In this document: positions 46,006 to 55,039 of the stretch, piece by piece
Numbering within the stretch: position 1 is the first letter of the stretch
Layout of the letters: each line of letters begins with the position of its first letter
The notes under the pieces: model-generated
Database searches by the model: none
What the model saw: only the letters and a program-made list of their open reading frames with translations
What the model was told of the DNA's origin: nothing
Translations under genes and position numbers: made by a program
Source: an uncultured Bacteroidales bacterium
GTDB lineage: Bacteria; Bacteroidota; Bacteroidia; Bacteroidales; P3
DNA length: 64,000 nt
Direction: 5' to 3'
NCBI GenBank assembly: GCA_900316515.1
Contig: ONDE01000009.1
Span: 31,723-95,722 of the forward strand

Positions 46006-48468
46006 TTAGCGTATCAATGTTACAGCACCTTTTACTATACGGGTCTTCTTGGGATCGAAGATGTTGGTGTAGCGGATGATGTAGACGTAGGCTCCCTGTG
46101 GGCAGGCGCGGCCGTTGACGTCGTGTCCGTCCCAGGTGCAGTCAACGCCCGAGCAGTAGTAGATCTGTTCGCCGAAGCGGTTGTAGATGTACATCTCCTG
46201 GGTGAGAGTGCCGACGCTGACGGAGCCGAAGAGGGTGTTGCCGGCGGGGTTGTCGGGCGTGAAGGCATTGGGCATCCAGAAGAATTCCTTGTTCAGGGGG
46301 ATTACAATCTCGGCGGTGTCGACACAACCGTAGGGGCTGTGGGCGATGAGGAAGATGTCGGCTTCGTTCAGGTTGGCTGGGATGGTGTAGTAGGCTACCT
46401 CGGAAGATTGTTCGGGGCCTGTGGGGAATATCCAGCGACGGCTGTCGCCACCGATGGAGATGTCGGTGAGGACCACGTCGAGGTTGTTCATGTCAAAGTG
46501 GTCGACGCTGCTTGAGAGTTTGGCGGTGAGGGGGTAGATGGAGAGGTTGAGACGGACAACAGAGTCGCAGCCCCACTGATTCAGTTCCACCACGGTGTCG
46601 CCGAGGGCGGTGGCTGTGTTGGAAGTGTAGTACCATTTGCCTTTCCAGAGTACAGGTTTGCAGTCGACGATGGTGTCGATGGTGAGGCTGGTGCTGGAGA
46701 CGGTGAGGTCGAGGTGGACAACAGAGTCGCATCCAGGGCTCGACTGCAGGGTGACCTTGGGCGAGGTGGTGCTCTGGGTGTAGGTCTGGTGGTTCAAATC
46801 CCAGGTGAATGTCTCACCATTGCAGATACCGTGTTTCTCGATGGTGTCGAAGTTGGGGAAGACCCGGATGAGGAAGGTGTCGAAGTTGGTGCATCCGTTG
46901 GTGAATTCGCAGAAAACCTGAATGCGGATGGAATCGATTTTGTTGCGCGGCAGGGTGTCGAACTGCGGGTCGGGACGCAGGGTGAGGCTCATCTGCTCGG
47001 CGTCCATGTTGTACATGGATTGGGGCAGGATAACGCTCTCGCCGTTCAGTAGACGGGTCACAGTCCAGGTTTTCACCTTCGGGCTGATAGTCGGCGGGAT
47101 GAGGAGCGAAACGGTGGCGTTATGACCTTGGCAGACGTCGTGCTGGCGGCTGGTGTCAGGCTCGGCAGGGTGTTTCAGCTGCATGTCGTTCTGGTGGTCG
47201 TAGCCGATGGTGATGGTGTCGTAGAGGCGGTACCAGTCGTTGTTGGCGTTCTTGAAGCTGAGGCGAAGCACGTAGCGCGAATTGCAGGTGGGGGAGACGT
47301 AGGCTTTCGTTCTGGTGGGGTGTTCGGGGTCGTAGCCAGCCAACTGCGGGTCGTCGTGCATAGGCTCATAGTAGCCGTTGGTGTCGTTGGGGTTTGTGGT
47401 GAGGGCCACAGAGTCCTCGGCACGGCCGTCGTCGAAGATACGGTACCACTGGTAGGTCTTCATAGTGTAGCCTTGTGGGGTGAAGCGGTAGGCGGTGGTG
47501 TCCATGTTAGAGGTGAAGACGTTGCGTCCCGCAGGACTGAATGCTGCGGGCGAGCCGGGCACTACATAGTAGGTCTCGCTACCGATGGGACCTTGCGTCT
47601 GTGCCTGTGCCGTGGCGTTTTGAATGCCGATGAGAGCGTCCGACGTAGTGGGGCAGCATCTGCGCTGTTTCACATGCACCTCGATGATGTTTGAACCTTC
47701 GTAGCACACAATCTGGTAGGTGCCGTGGTCGTCGTAGTCGCCAAAGTTTGGGGCTTCCTTCCACGAGCAGATAATCTTGCGGCAGGGGAATTGGTCCTGG
47801 ATGCCGTAGTAGATTCCGTCAACCCTGTTGGTCTCCGAGCCTACGAAGTGTCCTGGGTGGGTATCTTCCATCACGCCGTAGATGGCGTCGCGCATCCTGG
47901 CCTGGTATGACGAGAACGGGTCGATATGGTTCGCCGTTCCGTTCCAAGGTATCTGGTTCTGCGAGTGGAACCCATATGGACAGTAGTCGCCCGACCCGAA
48001 ATCTGTTGGGCTGCAGAAGGTTACCAGGCCGTTGGCGCCGATACGGAACTGGTTCTTGCGGATGCCGAAGAAGTAGAAAGGGTAGGGAATAACGGTGTGG
48101 GTAGAGGCAAACACATCGTCGGTGCCGATGGGCATACGTGTTCCGAGGCTGAACGATGTGTCGGGCGGGTTGTAGGGTACCTGCTCAACGGTGTATGTGC
48201 CGTTGAAATACTGCACCGGTATGTAAGGCTCGGCCGTAAGCTCCAGGGTGTGTGTCAGGCAGGTGACTGCAGTGTCCCAGCCCAGGTTGCGGTAGATGAA
48301 ACTCTGGTTGTAGTCCGGGTCGTGATCCATTATGTTCACCGGCCTCTGCTCAATCCTTACCTCCGGACAGGGACTCACCACCTCCTGTGCGGCAGCGCCC
48401 CCTATCCCAATGGCCATTGCGGCCACCAACAATACTTTCTTATATCTCATTGTTTTCATGCTTTTCAT
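46006..48468 (-). CDS. T9SS-secreted protein with gliding-motility-type C-terminal domain (paralogue 2)
   Basis: 820 aa from ATG at 48468 (MKSMKTMRYKK); the signal peptide ends GGAAAQ. Contents: a Cys/aromatic N-terminal domain (YPFYFFGIRKNQFRIGANGLVTF, IDGIYYGIQDQ region), middle GCDSVVHLDLTV and GCDSVVRLNLSIYP repeats typical of adhesin-like proteins, and a type B sorting domain: WMPNAFTPDNPAGNTLF, LTQEMYIYNRFGEQIYYC, WDGHDVNG, GAYVYIIRYTN. Secreted or surface attached through the type IX system. A longer start at 48540 would overlap the upstream stop (ATGA), but it would add a non-signal segment of word repeats. It is a tandem paralogue of the next gene. Confidence 0.9.
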   Translation of the reverse strand: MKSMKTMRYKKVLLVAAMAIGIGGAAAQEVVSPCPEVRIEQRPVNIMDHDPDYNQSFIYRNLGWDTAVTCLTHTLELTAEPYIPVQYFNGTYTVEQVPYNPPDTSFSLGTRMPIGTDDVFASTHTVIPYPFYFFGIRKNQFRIGANGLVTFCSPTDFGSGDYCPYGFHSQNQIPWNGTANHIDPFSSYQARMRDAIYGVMEDTHPGHFVGSETNRVDGIYYGIQDQFPCRKIICSWKEAPNFGDYDDHGTYQIVCYEGSNIIEVHVKQRRCCPTTSDALIGIQNATAQAQTQGPIGSETYYVVPGSPAAFSPAGRNVFTSNMDTTAYRFTPQGYTMKTYQWYRIFDDGRAEDSVALTTNPNDTNGYYEPMHDDPQLAGYDPEHPTRTKAYVSPTCNSRYVLRLSFKNANNDWYRLYDTITIGYDHQNDMQLKHPAEPDTSRQHDVCQGHNATVSLLIPPTISPKVKTWTVTRLLNGESVILPQSMYNMDAEQMSLTLRPDPQFDTLPRNKIDSIRIQVFCEFTNGCTNFDTFLIRVFPNFDTIEKHGICNGETFTWDLNHQTYTQSTTSPKVTLQSSPGCDSVVHLDLTVSSTSLTIDTIVDCKPVLWKGKWYYTSNTATALGDTVVELNQWGCDSVVRLNLSIYPLTAKLSSSVDHFDMNNLDVVLTDISIGGDSRRWIFPTGPEQSSEVAYYTIPANLNEADIFLIAHSPYGCVDTAEIVIPLNKEFFWMPNAFTPDNPAGNTLFGSVSVGTLTQEMYIYNRFGEQIYYCSGVDCTWDGHDVNGRACPQGAYVYIIRYTNIFDPKKTRIVKGAVTLIR

Positions 48469-48536
48469 TGTCTTCCGTTGGTTTTGCCCTGTAGGGCTAT
48501 ATTGTGTTTCGAATTTCAATCTCCAGTTTTCAGTTA

Positions 48537-50957
48537 TCATCTTACAAGTGTCACAGCCCCTTTGCGTATCACCGTCTGGTCGGGCTTGTATTTGTTCGTG
48601 TATCGAATCACATAGGCATAGGCATCCTGTCGGCATGGGTTGCCGTGGGTGTCGCGTCCGTCCCATGCGCAGTCTACACCCTCGCAGTGGTATACCAACC
48701 GCCCCATGCGGTCGTAGATATACATCTCCTGGGTCAGTGTGCCCGTGCTTATTGGGGCGAAAAGGCTGTTGCCCATCTCGTTGTCGGGGGTGAAAATGTT
48801 CGGTATCCAGAAAGTCTCGCTGTTGAAAGGCAGCACCATCGTCGCCGTGTCCGAGCAGCCGTACGGGCTGTAGGCCACAAGCCTTATCCTCGCCTCGTCC
48901 ATGTCGGCAGGTATGCTGTAGTAGGCAACCCTCGAAGTCTGATCAGGCCCTGTGGGGAAAAGCCACCGGCGGCTGTCGTTGCCTGTGCTGACATCGGTGA
49001 GCATCGCCTCTGGATGGTCGAAGTCGAACTGTTCGATGTTGCTCTCGATGCGTGGAGTGACGGGATAGATGCTCAGGTCGAGCCGCACCACCGAGTCGCA
49101 GCCCCACTGGTTCTTCAGCCTGACGGTGTCGCCCTCCATGGTGGCGGCGTTCGAGGTGTTGTACCATTTACCGTGCCAGTAGATGGGCTTGCATTCCACG
49201 CGCTTGTCTACAAGGGTGCTGCTGTCGTTCACCGTCAGGTGCAGGCGTATGACGGAATCGCAACCCACCGCTGTCGCCAGTCGCGCCACAGGGCTCGTCG
49301 TGCTCTGGCTGTAGTTCTGCCCGTTGGCGTTCCAGTGGAAAGTCTTGCCGATGCAGATGCCGGTATCCACTATGGCGTCGTAGTTGCGGTGCACCCTCAG
49401 CAGGAAAGTGTCGAAATTGGTGCATCCGTTTGCAAAGTCCACCGTGGCCATCACCACTATGGAGTCTATCTTGTTCTCGGGCACCGTGTCCTCCATCGGG
49501 TCAGGGTGCACCGTTATGTTGCGCCGTGTTGCGTCGGTGCGGTACAGCTCGTCGGGCAGCACCACCTCCCTGCCGTTGATCCACCGCGACAGCCGCCAGG
49601 TTATCGTCGTCGACGTCTCGTCCTCGGGTATTGCCAGCGACAGCGTCGTGCTCTTCCCGCGGCACACATTCCTCACGCGGCTTGTGTCGGGCTCCGCCAC
49701 ATGGTGTATGCCCAGCGCCTTCAGCGTGTCCATGCCTATCGTGATCGTGTCGTACAGTCGGTACCATGTCGTGTCGGCGTTGCGGAACGTAAGGCTCAGC
49801 ACATAGCGTGCCTCGCATGTGGGTCTCACGAAAGCCCTCGTCAATGTCGGGTGCAGCGTGTCATCCTCGTTCATCGGCATGTAGTAGCCGTTCGTGTCGT
49901 TCGGATTCTGTGTCAACGTGTCGTTCGGCCTGCCGTCGTCGTAAATTCGGTACCAATAGTAGGTCTTCATCGTGCTCCCCTGCGGCGTGAAACGGTAGGC
50001 CGTGTTCGTCAGCTCCGTGTTGAAAGTGTTCTTCCCCTGTGGGGCAAAAAACGCAGGGCTCCCGTCAATCACATACGCATTCGACGCCCCTATCACCGGA
50101 CTGTGCACCTGGCTCACCCCCGTCGCGTTCTGTATACCTATGATTCCCACACCGTTCTGCCAGCTCGTGTTCACCCCGCGGTGCTTCACGTGCACCTCCA
50201 CAATGTTCGAACCCTCGTAGCACACAATCTGATACGTGCAGCGGTTGTCGCCGTTCTGGCTGCCGGGGTAGGGCGGTATCCCCTTCCACGAGCAGATAAT
50301 CTTCCTGCAAGGCCATTTCCCCTGTATGCCGTAGTATATCCCCTGCGTCCCCGTAAGGTACGAACCCAGCGGGTGCGTGTCCTCGTAGACACCATAGATG
50401 GCATCCCTCATCACCCCCAGCGACGCCGGTGCCCCAACCTTGCCGTTGGGCCACGGTAACGCCGCCGAATATTGCCACGGGCACTGCATACCAGGGTCGT
50501 TGGCACTGCCGTATACAGTGTGTATGCTGTCGCTGAACGACACCATGCCGTTGGCCCCAAGGCAGAACTGCCCCTTCCTGATGCCGAAAAAATAAAAATT
50601 GAACGGTATCTGCGTCAGTACATTCGCAAAATTGTCGTCGGTCGAAATCGGCATCTGGTTGCCACGCGCAAACGTCGGGTCCGCCGGCGCATAGGGAATC
50701 TCCTCCACCACATACGTGCCGTTGAAATACTGCACCGGCACATACGGCTCCGACGTCAGCTCCATCTGTGTCGACGTGCACGTCAACACCGTGTCCCACC
50801 CCTTGCGGCGGTACACTTCGCTCCCAATATGGTCGTACTTCTGGTCTATCAGCACCTCGGGACAAGGGCTTACAACCCTTTGCGCGCTTGCGCGCGAAGT
50901 GATAATAACGGCGATTATTGTCGCTAACAGTCCTATTATGTTCCAGTTACGTGGCAG
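48537..50957 (-). CDS. T9SS-secreted protein with gliding-motility-type C-terminal domain (paralogue 1, non-canonical start)
   Basis: The frame is open from an in-frame stop near 50990 and encodes a signal-peptide-like NIIGLLATIIAVIITSRASAQ followed by RVVSPCPEV, colinear with the downstream paralogue (QEVVSPCPEV). No ATG, GTG or TTG precedes the signal; the first usable codon is CTG at 50957, after GAGGGACAA. A GTG at 50855 lies inside the mature protein. From CTG it is 806 aa with NFYFFGIRKGQFCLGANGMVSF, GCDSVIRLHLTV and GCDSVVRLDLSIYP, and the type B sorting end WIPNIFTPDNEMGNSLF, YIYDRMGRLVYHCEG, AYAYVIRYTNKY. Either a rare CTG start or a sequence/frame change at the 5' end. Confidence 0.85.
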   Translation of the reverse strand: MPRNWNIIGLLATIIAVIITSRASAQRVVSPCPEVLIDQKYDHIGSEVYRRKGWDTVLTCTSTQMELTSEPYVPVQYFNGTYVVEEIPYAPADPTFARGNQMPISTDDNFANVLTQIPFNFYFFGIRKGQFCLGANGMVSFSDSIHTVYGSANDPGMQCPWQYSAALPWPNGKVGAPASLGVMRDAIYGVYEDTHPLGSYLTGTQGIYYGIQGKWPCRKIICSWKGIPPYPGSQNGDNRCTYQIVCYEGSNIVEVHVKHRGVNTSWQNGVGIIGIQNATGVSQVHSPVIGASNAYVIDGSPAFFAPQGKNTFNTELTNTAYRFTPQGSTMKTYYWYRIYDDGRPNDTLTQNPNDTNGYYMPMNEDDTLHPTLTRAFVRPTCEARYVLSLTFRNADTTWYRLYDTITIGMDTLKALGIHHVAEPDTSRVRNVCRGKSTTLSLAIPEDETSTTITWRLSRWINGREVVLPDELYRTDATRRNITVHPDPMEDTVPENKIDSIVVMATVDFANGCTNFDTFLLRVHRNYDAIVDTGICIGKTFHWNANGQNYSQSTTSPVARLATAVGCDSVIRLHLTVNDSSTLVDKRVECKPIYWHGKWYNTSNAATMEGDTVRLKNQWGCDSVVRLDLSIYPVTPRIESNIEQFDFDHPEAMLTDVSTGNDSRRWLFPTGPDQTSRVAYYSIPADMDEARIRLVAYSPYGCSDTATMVLPFNSETFWIPNIFTPDNEMGNSLFAPISTGTLTQEMYIYDRMGRLVYHCEGVDCAWDGRDTHGNPCRQDAYAYVIRYTNKYKPDQTVIRKGAVTLVR

Positions 50958-50979
50958 TTGTCCCTCGCGTTTTAAACTA

Positions 50980-51013
50980 CAAAAATACTAATTATTTTAC
51001 TACTAGATGCAAA
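50980..51013 (-). promoter_or_regulatory. Promoter of the T9SS protein/asd/gldH/uvrC operon
   Basis: TATTTTTG (50987 to 50980) with TTTG (51013 to 51010) 22 nt upstream. It places the transcript start near 50974, downstream of any ATG-containing sequence, which limits where the start codon can be. Confidence 0.55.
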
Positions 51014-51100
51014 AAAACTCCTTTTGCTGTCGCCCCACACAACTTTTAACTATTTTTAAATATCTCCCCCACCAGCCATCAACCTCCATATGGCTAGTAC

Positions 51101-51178
51101 ATTTCTTCGGTGTTTCTTCGGTATTTCTTCGGTCATCCACTGAAGAAACACTGAAGAAATACTGAAGAAATACTGAAG
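51101..51178. repeat. Inverted array of 11-bp units (copy 2)
   Basis: Three units RTTTCTTCGGT (51101-51133), CATCC centre (51134-51138), then three full and one partial ACTGAAGAAAY unit (51139-51178). It is the element at 10114-10173 in opposite orientation. In the left arm the change CAGT to CGGT still allows G-U pairing in RNA. The rest of 51014-51200 holds no gene. Confidence 0.85.
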
Positions 51179-51200
51179 AGCAGGGCTATTTGACAGGGGG

Positions 51201-52181
51201 CTAGTGTATGCCGCGGGCAGAGAGGGCGCGGTGGAAGGCGGCGGCGTTGCGGTTGTGCTCGGCGAGGGTGGCGGCGAAGCGGTGGGTGCCGTCCATCTTG
51301 TCGGAGGCACAGAAATAGAGGTAGTTGGTCTCTTTGGCGTTGATGACGGCGTCGATGCTGGCTTTTGAGGGCAGGCAGATGGGGGCGGGTGGCAGGCCGG
51401 TGTGCAGGTAGGTGTTGAAGGGGCTCTCGGTGGCTAGGTGCTTGTGCAGTATGCGCCTCAGGGTGAAGTCGCCCACGGCATACTTCACCGTGGGGTCGGC
51501 CTGCAGGGGCATGCCTCGCTCCAGACGGTTGAGGTAGACGCTGGCTATCAGTGGTTTCTCCTGATTGTTGTTGGTCTCCTCCTCGACGATGGAGGCAAGG
51601 ATGATGGTCTCGAGCCGTGCATTGCCGTAGTCGGATAGTTCCAAGAGGTCGCACCGTAGTTCGCCCTGAGGGCCGACTTCCGTGGTCCAAAACCGGTTGT
51701 ACTCGTCTTCCATCCGCTGCATGAATTGCTCAGGGTTGATCGTCCAGTAGACCTCGTAGGTGTCGGGGAGGACTAAGTGGAAAGTGGAAAGAGTAAAGTT
51801 GAAATTGTCGTGCATCAGCTTCCGGTTCAGGTAGTCGTTGAGCTGCTGCGGTGTGCGGAACTTGCCGATGGTGAGGCGTATGGGATCCTGCTGGCCGTTG
51901 CGGAGTTTGCGGACGAGTGCCAGTTCGTTCATCTGTGGTTGCACCACATAGCTGCCGGGGCGTACCCGTTCGTCGAGCTTGAGGGCGCGTGCCATGAGTC
52001 GGAAGGTGGAGGAGGCATCGAGGCTGTCGCACATTGCCTCGTAGGTGGTGCCTTCGGGCAGGTAGACGCGGACAGGCTCGGCATTTGTGGTGCGCGAGTT
52101 GAGGAGGGTTAGCAGGCCTAGTGCTCCTAGTAGTCCTAGTACGACTAGTATTGCCAGTATGATGATTGTCTTCTTTTTCAT
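51201..52181 (-). CDS. mltG: Endolytic peptidoglycan transglycosylase MltG
   Basis: 326 aa, single N-terminal membrane anchor (MKKKTIIILAILVVLGLLGALGLLTLL), then LysM-like and YceG domains in the periplasm. VRVYLPEGTTYEAMCDSL, RPGSYVVQPQMNELALVRKLRNGQQ, and the catalytic ILASIVEEETN (Glu about 200) followed by VYLNRLERGMPLQADPTVKYA and HTGLPPAPICLPSKASIDA. It cleaves nascent glycan strands. NFNFTLSTFHLV (51775-51815) is an in-frame insertion of ACTTTCC words before the conserved LPDTYEVYW. The 4-bp overlap with the acetyltransferase gene fixes the start. Confidence 0.94.
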   Translation of the reverse strand: MKKKTIIILAILVVLGLLGALGLLTLLNSRTTNAEPVRVYLPEGTTYEAMCDSLDASSTFRLMARALKLDERVRPGSYVVQPQMNELALVRKLRNGQQDPIRLTIGKFRTPQQLNDYLNRKLMHDNFNFTLSTFHLVLPDTYEVYWTINPEQFMQRMEDEYNRFWTTEVGPQGELRCDLLELSDYGNARLETIILASIVEEETNNNQEKPLIASVYLNRLERGMPLQADPTVKYAVGDFTLRRILHKHLATESPFNTYLHTGLPPAPICLPSKASIDAVINAKETNYLYFCASDKMDGTHRFAATLAEHNRNAAAFHRALSARGIH

Positions 52182-52561
52182 AGCAATTTCTGCATACGGA
52201 TGTTGTCGATGAAATGGCTGTCGTATTCGAGCCACTCTTTGAAATGGCCGCATTCTGTGTAGCCTGCTTTGGTGAAGAGGGCCAGTGAGGCGGTGTTGAT
52301 GACGGCGATGTCGGCAAATAGAGTGTGTAGTTGGTAGTTGGTAGTTGATAGTTTTTCTAGTTCGCGGAGCATGGCGAGGCCGTAGCCTTTGTGGCGGTAT
52401 TCCGAGGCCACCGCGATGCCCACGGCGGCGCGTTTGTTCAGCGGGTCGTAGCTGTATAAATCAACACACCCATAGGGCAATGCGTAAAGCCGCAGGCTGC
52501 CACTAGACAGCGACGCCCCCTCTTCGGCAACCAGGTTCACTTTTAACTTATCTTGCCCCAT
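52178..52561 (-). CDS. GNAT-family acetyltransferase, short form
   Basis: 127 aa. Acetyl-CoA binding region VGIAVASEYRHKGYGLAMLREL (R-x-x-G-x-G/A in RHKGYG), then INTASLALFTKAGYTECGHFKEW typical of small-molecule or ribosomal-protein N-acetyltransferases. The N-terminal substrate part is about 50 residues shorter than usual, and the gene begins inside the 3' end of recG (19-bp overlap), so it may be a truncated gene or use an unusual start. STTNYQLHT (52325-52355) is an in-frame word insertion (CAACTAC units). Substrate unknown. Confidence 0.75.
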   Translation of the reverse strand: MGQDKLKVNLVAEEGASLSSGSLRLYALPYGCVDLYSYDPLNKRAAVGIAVASEYRHKGYGLAMLRELEKLSTTNYQLHTLFADIAVINTASLALFTKAGYTECGHFKEWLEYDSHFIDNIRMQKLL

Positions 52562-54627
52562 AGCATTTTATTCTTCGAGTGTGCAATATGGCGTTGCAGC
52601 GTAGGGTATTGCGAGAGGGTGGGGTCGGCGTCGAGGATGTCGTGGACTTCGTTGCGGGTGGCAGAGACGAGGGGTTCGTCGTCGACGATGGAGGCGAGCT
52701 TGAGGTCGAGCATGCCGCTCTGCTGGAGTCCCTGCATGTCGCCGGGGCCGCGCAGGCGCAGGTCGGCTTCGGCTATCTGGAAGCCGTCGGTGGTGCTGCA
52801 CATGGTACGGATGCGTTCCATCGATATGCCGCCGAGGTTGTCTTTGGTCATGAGGATGCAGTAGGCCTGGTCGGCACCGCGCCCCACACGGCCGCGAAGC
52901 TGGTGGAGCTGGCTCAGTCCGAAGCGCTCGGCGTTCTCGATGACCATCACTGTGGCGTTGGGCACGTCGACGCCAACCTCTATCACAGTGGTGGCCACCA
53001 TGATATGGGTCTTTCCCTCCTTGAAACGCTGCATCTCGAAGGCTTTCTCCTCTGCGCTGAGCTGGCCATGGACCATGGAGACCTGGTATTGCGGCCGCGG
53101 GAAGTAGCTCTGCACCATGGCAAGGCCCTCTTCGAGGTCGCGGAGGTCGAGTTTCTCGCTTTCGTGGATGAGGGGATAGACGATATATACCTGGCGGCCG
53201 GCGTCGATCTGTTGTTTGAGGAAGTGGAAGACGTGGGGCCGGCGAGGTTCGGTGCGATGGTATGTACGCACGGGGTGGCGTCCCGGAGGCAGCTCGTCGA
53301 TGACAGAGCAGTCGAGGTCGCCATAGACGGTCATTGCCAGTGTGCGGGGAATGGGGGTGGCGGTCATCACAAGCACATGCGGCGCGGGGATGGATTTGCT
53401 CCATAATTTGCTGCGTTGTTCGACGCCGAAGCGGTGCTGCTCGTCGATGACCACGAGGCCGAGGTCGGCGAACTGGACATTGTCCTCGATGAGGGCGTGG
53501 GTGCCTATGACTATGCGGGTCTCGCCGCTGGCGATGCGTGCTTTCATCTTTTTCTTGTCGGCGGGACGCACACTGCCTATGAGCAGTTCGACGCCGATGC
53601 CCATGCCGTCGAGCATGCGCAGGAAGGTGTTGTAGTGCTGTGTGGCCAGAATCTCGGTGGGCGCCATGAGGCAGGCCTGGCTGCCGTTGTCGAGGGCTAT
53701 GAGCATGCACATCAGTGCCACGAGGGTCTTGCCGCTGCCCACGTCGCCCTGCAGGAGGCGGTTCATCTGGTGGCCGGAGCGCATGTCTTCGCGCACCTCG
53801 CGGATGACGCGTTTCTGGGCTCCTGTGAGGGGGAATGGCAGTTTTTCGTTATAGAAACGGTTGAAGATGTCGCCTACATGGCCGAAGACCCGTCCTTCGG
53901 AGTGCTGCTGGCGTGCGGTATGGGCGTATTGGTAGTCGAGTTGGAGGAAGAAGAGCTCCTCGAACTTGAGGCGTGTACGGGCAGCGTCGAGTTGTGCCAG
54001 GCTCTCGGGATAGTGTATGGCTATCAACGCACTGCGGCGCGAGAGCAGGTGGTAGCGGTCTATGACCTCCTGTGGCAGATTCTCCTCGATGCCGGCGATG
54101 CAGCCTACGAGGGTCTCGGTGAGGCGGGCCATGGCGCGGGTGCCGAGTCCGCTGCTCTTCATCTTCTCGGTGGTGAAGTAGACAGGCAGGAAAGGCTGGC
54201 GGCTGTTTTCGACGGCGGTGTCGGCTTCCAGTTCTGGGTGCGTCATCTGCCATTGGCCGTTGAAGACCGACGGGCGGCCCATGATGATGTATCTCACATC
54301 GGGTTTCAGCTTCTCGCGTACCCATTTTGTCCCTTGGAACCATACCAGCTGTATGGAGCCTGTCCCGTCGGAGAAGTCGACGGTGAGCCGCTCGCGGTAT
54401 TTGCCGGTGCTGACGGTCTGCATGTTGCTCACGGTGCCGCGGAGCACCACATAGCCGCAGTCTTCGGTGAGGGTGGCAATGGTGCTCTGTTGCGAGCGGT
54501 CGATGTGACGGAACGGGAAATAGAGCAGCAGGTCGCCAACGGTGTGTATGTCGAGCTCGGAGGCCAGCACTTTGGCTCGTGAGGGACCAACGCCTTTGAG
54601 ATATACTATTTCGTCATTCGGCAGCAT
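52543..54627 (-). CDS. recG: ATP-dependent DNA helicase RecG
   Basis: 694-aa branch-migration helicase for stalled forks and recombination. N-terminal wedge/OB domain (YLKGVGPSRAKVLASELDI, then GTVSNMQTVSTGKYRERLTVDFSDGTG), Walker A LLQGDVGSGKTLVAL, DEQH box (LVVIDEQHRFGVEQR), MTATPIPRTLAMTVYGDLDCSVIDELPPGR, motif VI QLRGRVGRG and the C-terminal LRLRGPGDMQGLQQSG. Length is normal. Its start overlaps the end of coaD by 14 bp. Confidence 0.97.
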   Translation of the reverse strand: MLPNDEIVYLKGVGPSRAKVLASELDIHTVGDLLLYFPFRHIDRSQQSTIATLTEDCGYVVLRGTVSNMQTVSTGKYRERLTVDFSDGTGSIQLVWFQGTKWVREKLKPDVRYIIMGRPSVFNGQWQMTHPELEADTAVENSRQPFLPVYFTTEKMKSSGLGTRAMARLTETLVGCIAGIEENLPQEVIDRYHLLSRRSALIAIHYPESLAQLDAARTRLKFEELFFLQLDYQYAHTARQQHSEGRVFGHVGDIFNRFYNEKLPFPLTGAQKRVIREVREDMRSGHQMNRLLQGDVGSGKTLVALMCMLIALDNGSQACLMAPTEILATQHYNTFLRMLDGMGIGVELLIGSVRPADKKKMKARIASGETRIVIGTHALIEDNVQFADLGLVVIDEQHRFGVEQRSKLWSKSIPAPHVLVMTATPIPRTLAMTVYGDLDCSVIDELPPGRHPVRTYHRTEPRRPHVFHFLKQQIDAGRQVYIVYPLIHESEKLDLRDLEEGLAMVQSYFPRPQYQVSMVHGQLSAEEKAFEMQRFKEGKTHIMVATTVIEVGVDVPNATVMVIENAERFGLSQLHQLRGRVGRGADQAYCILMTKDNLGGISMERIRTMCSTTDGFQIAEADLRLRGPGDMQGLQQSGMLDLKLASIVDDEPLVSATRNEVHDILDADPTLSQYPTLQRHIAHSKNKMLWGKIS

Positions 54628-55039
54628 GGGTCAGTTTCTCGCGTTCAAGGGTGCTGCTTATCTTGATATGGTCGGCGTCGGCCATGACCAGCAGAGTTTC
54701 TATGGTGGGGTCTTGCTGTCGGTTGACGCTGGCCACCAGTTGTTCGTATTCGAAGTCTTGGGCGGTGCGTATGCCGCGGATGATGCATTTGGCGCCGAGT
54801 TGGTGGCAGAGGTCGATGGTCATTCCGCTGTAGGAGGTGACCTCCACCGTCGGGCAGTCTTTCAGGGCTTCGCGGATGCGCTGCACGCGTTCCTCGGGAG
54901 AGAACATGCAGTGTTTGTCGGAGTTGACGCCGACAGCGACCACTATGCGGTCGAACAGAGGCAGCATACGACGCAGGATGGCCTCGTGACCGCTGGTGAA
55001 GGGGTCGAAGGAACCGGGGAAAAGAGCTAGAACTGCCAT
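54614..55039 (-). CDS. coaD: Phosphopantetheine adenylyltransferase
   Basis: 141-aa enzyme of coenzyme A synthesis (4'-phosphopantetheine + ATP to dephospho-CoA). Nucleotidyltransferase motif ALFPGSFDPFTSGHEAIL (the H/TxGH signature), VVAVGVNSDKHCMFSPEERV, CIIRGIRTAQDFEYE and ISSTLERE. A much longer open frame extends upstream but its sequence is the shadow of the barrel gene; the ATG at about 55039 (MAVLALFPGS) is the family start. Overlaps the upstream gene by 13 bp and recG by 14 bp. Confidence 0.95.
   Translation of the reverse strand: MAVLALFPGSFDPFTSGHEAILRRMLPLFDRIVVAVGVNSDKHCMFSPEERVQRIREALKDCPTVEVTSYSGMTIDLCHQLGAKCIIRGIRTAQDFEYEQLVASVNRQQDPTIETLLVMADADHIKISSTLEREKLTHAAE

Noticed and set aside
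48537..50855. GTG at 50855 as start of the T9SS protein
   Set aside because: It falls after a signal peptide and inside a segment (SPCPEV) conserved with the paralogue, so it would remove the export signal.
53416..54582. 388-aa + strand open frame opposite recG
   Set aside because: Shadow frame; recG motifs on the minus strand are complete.
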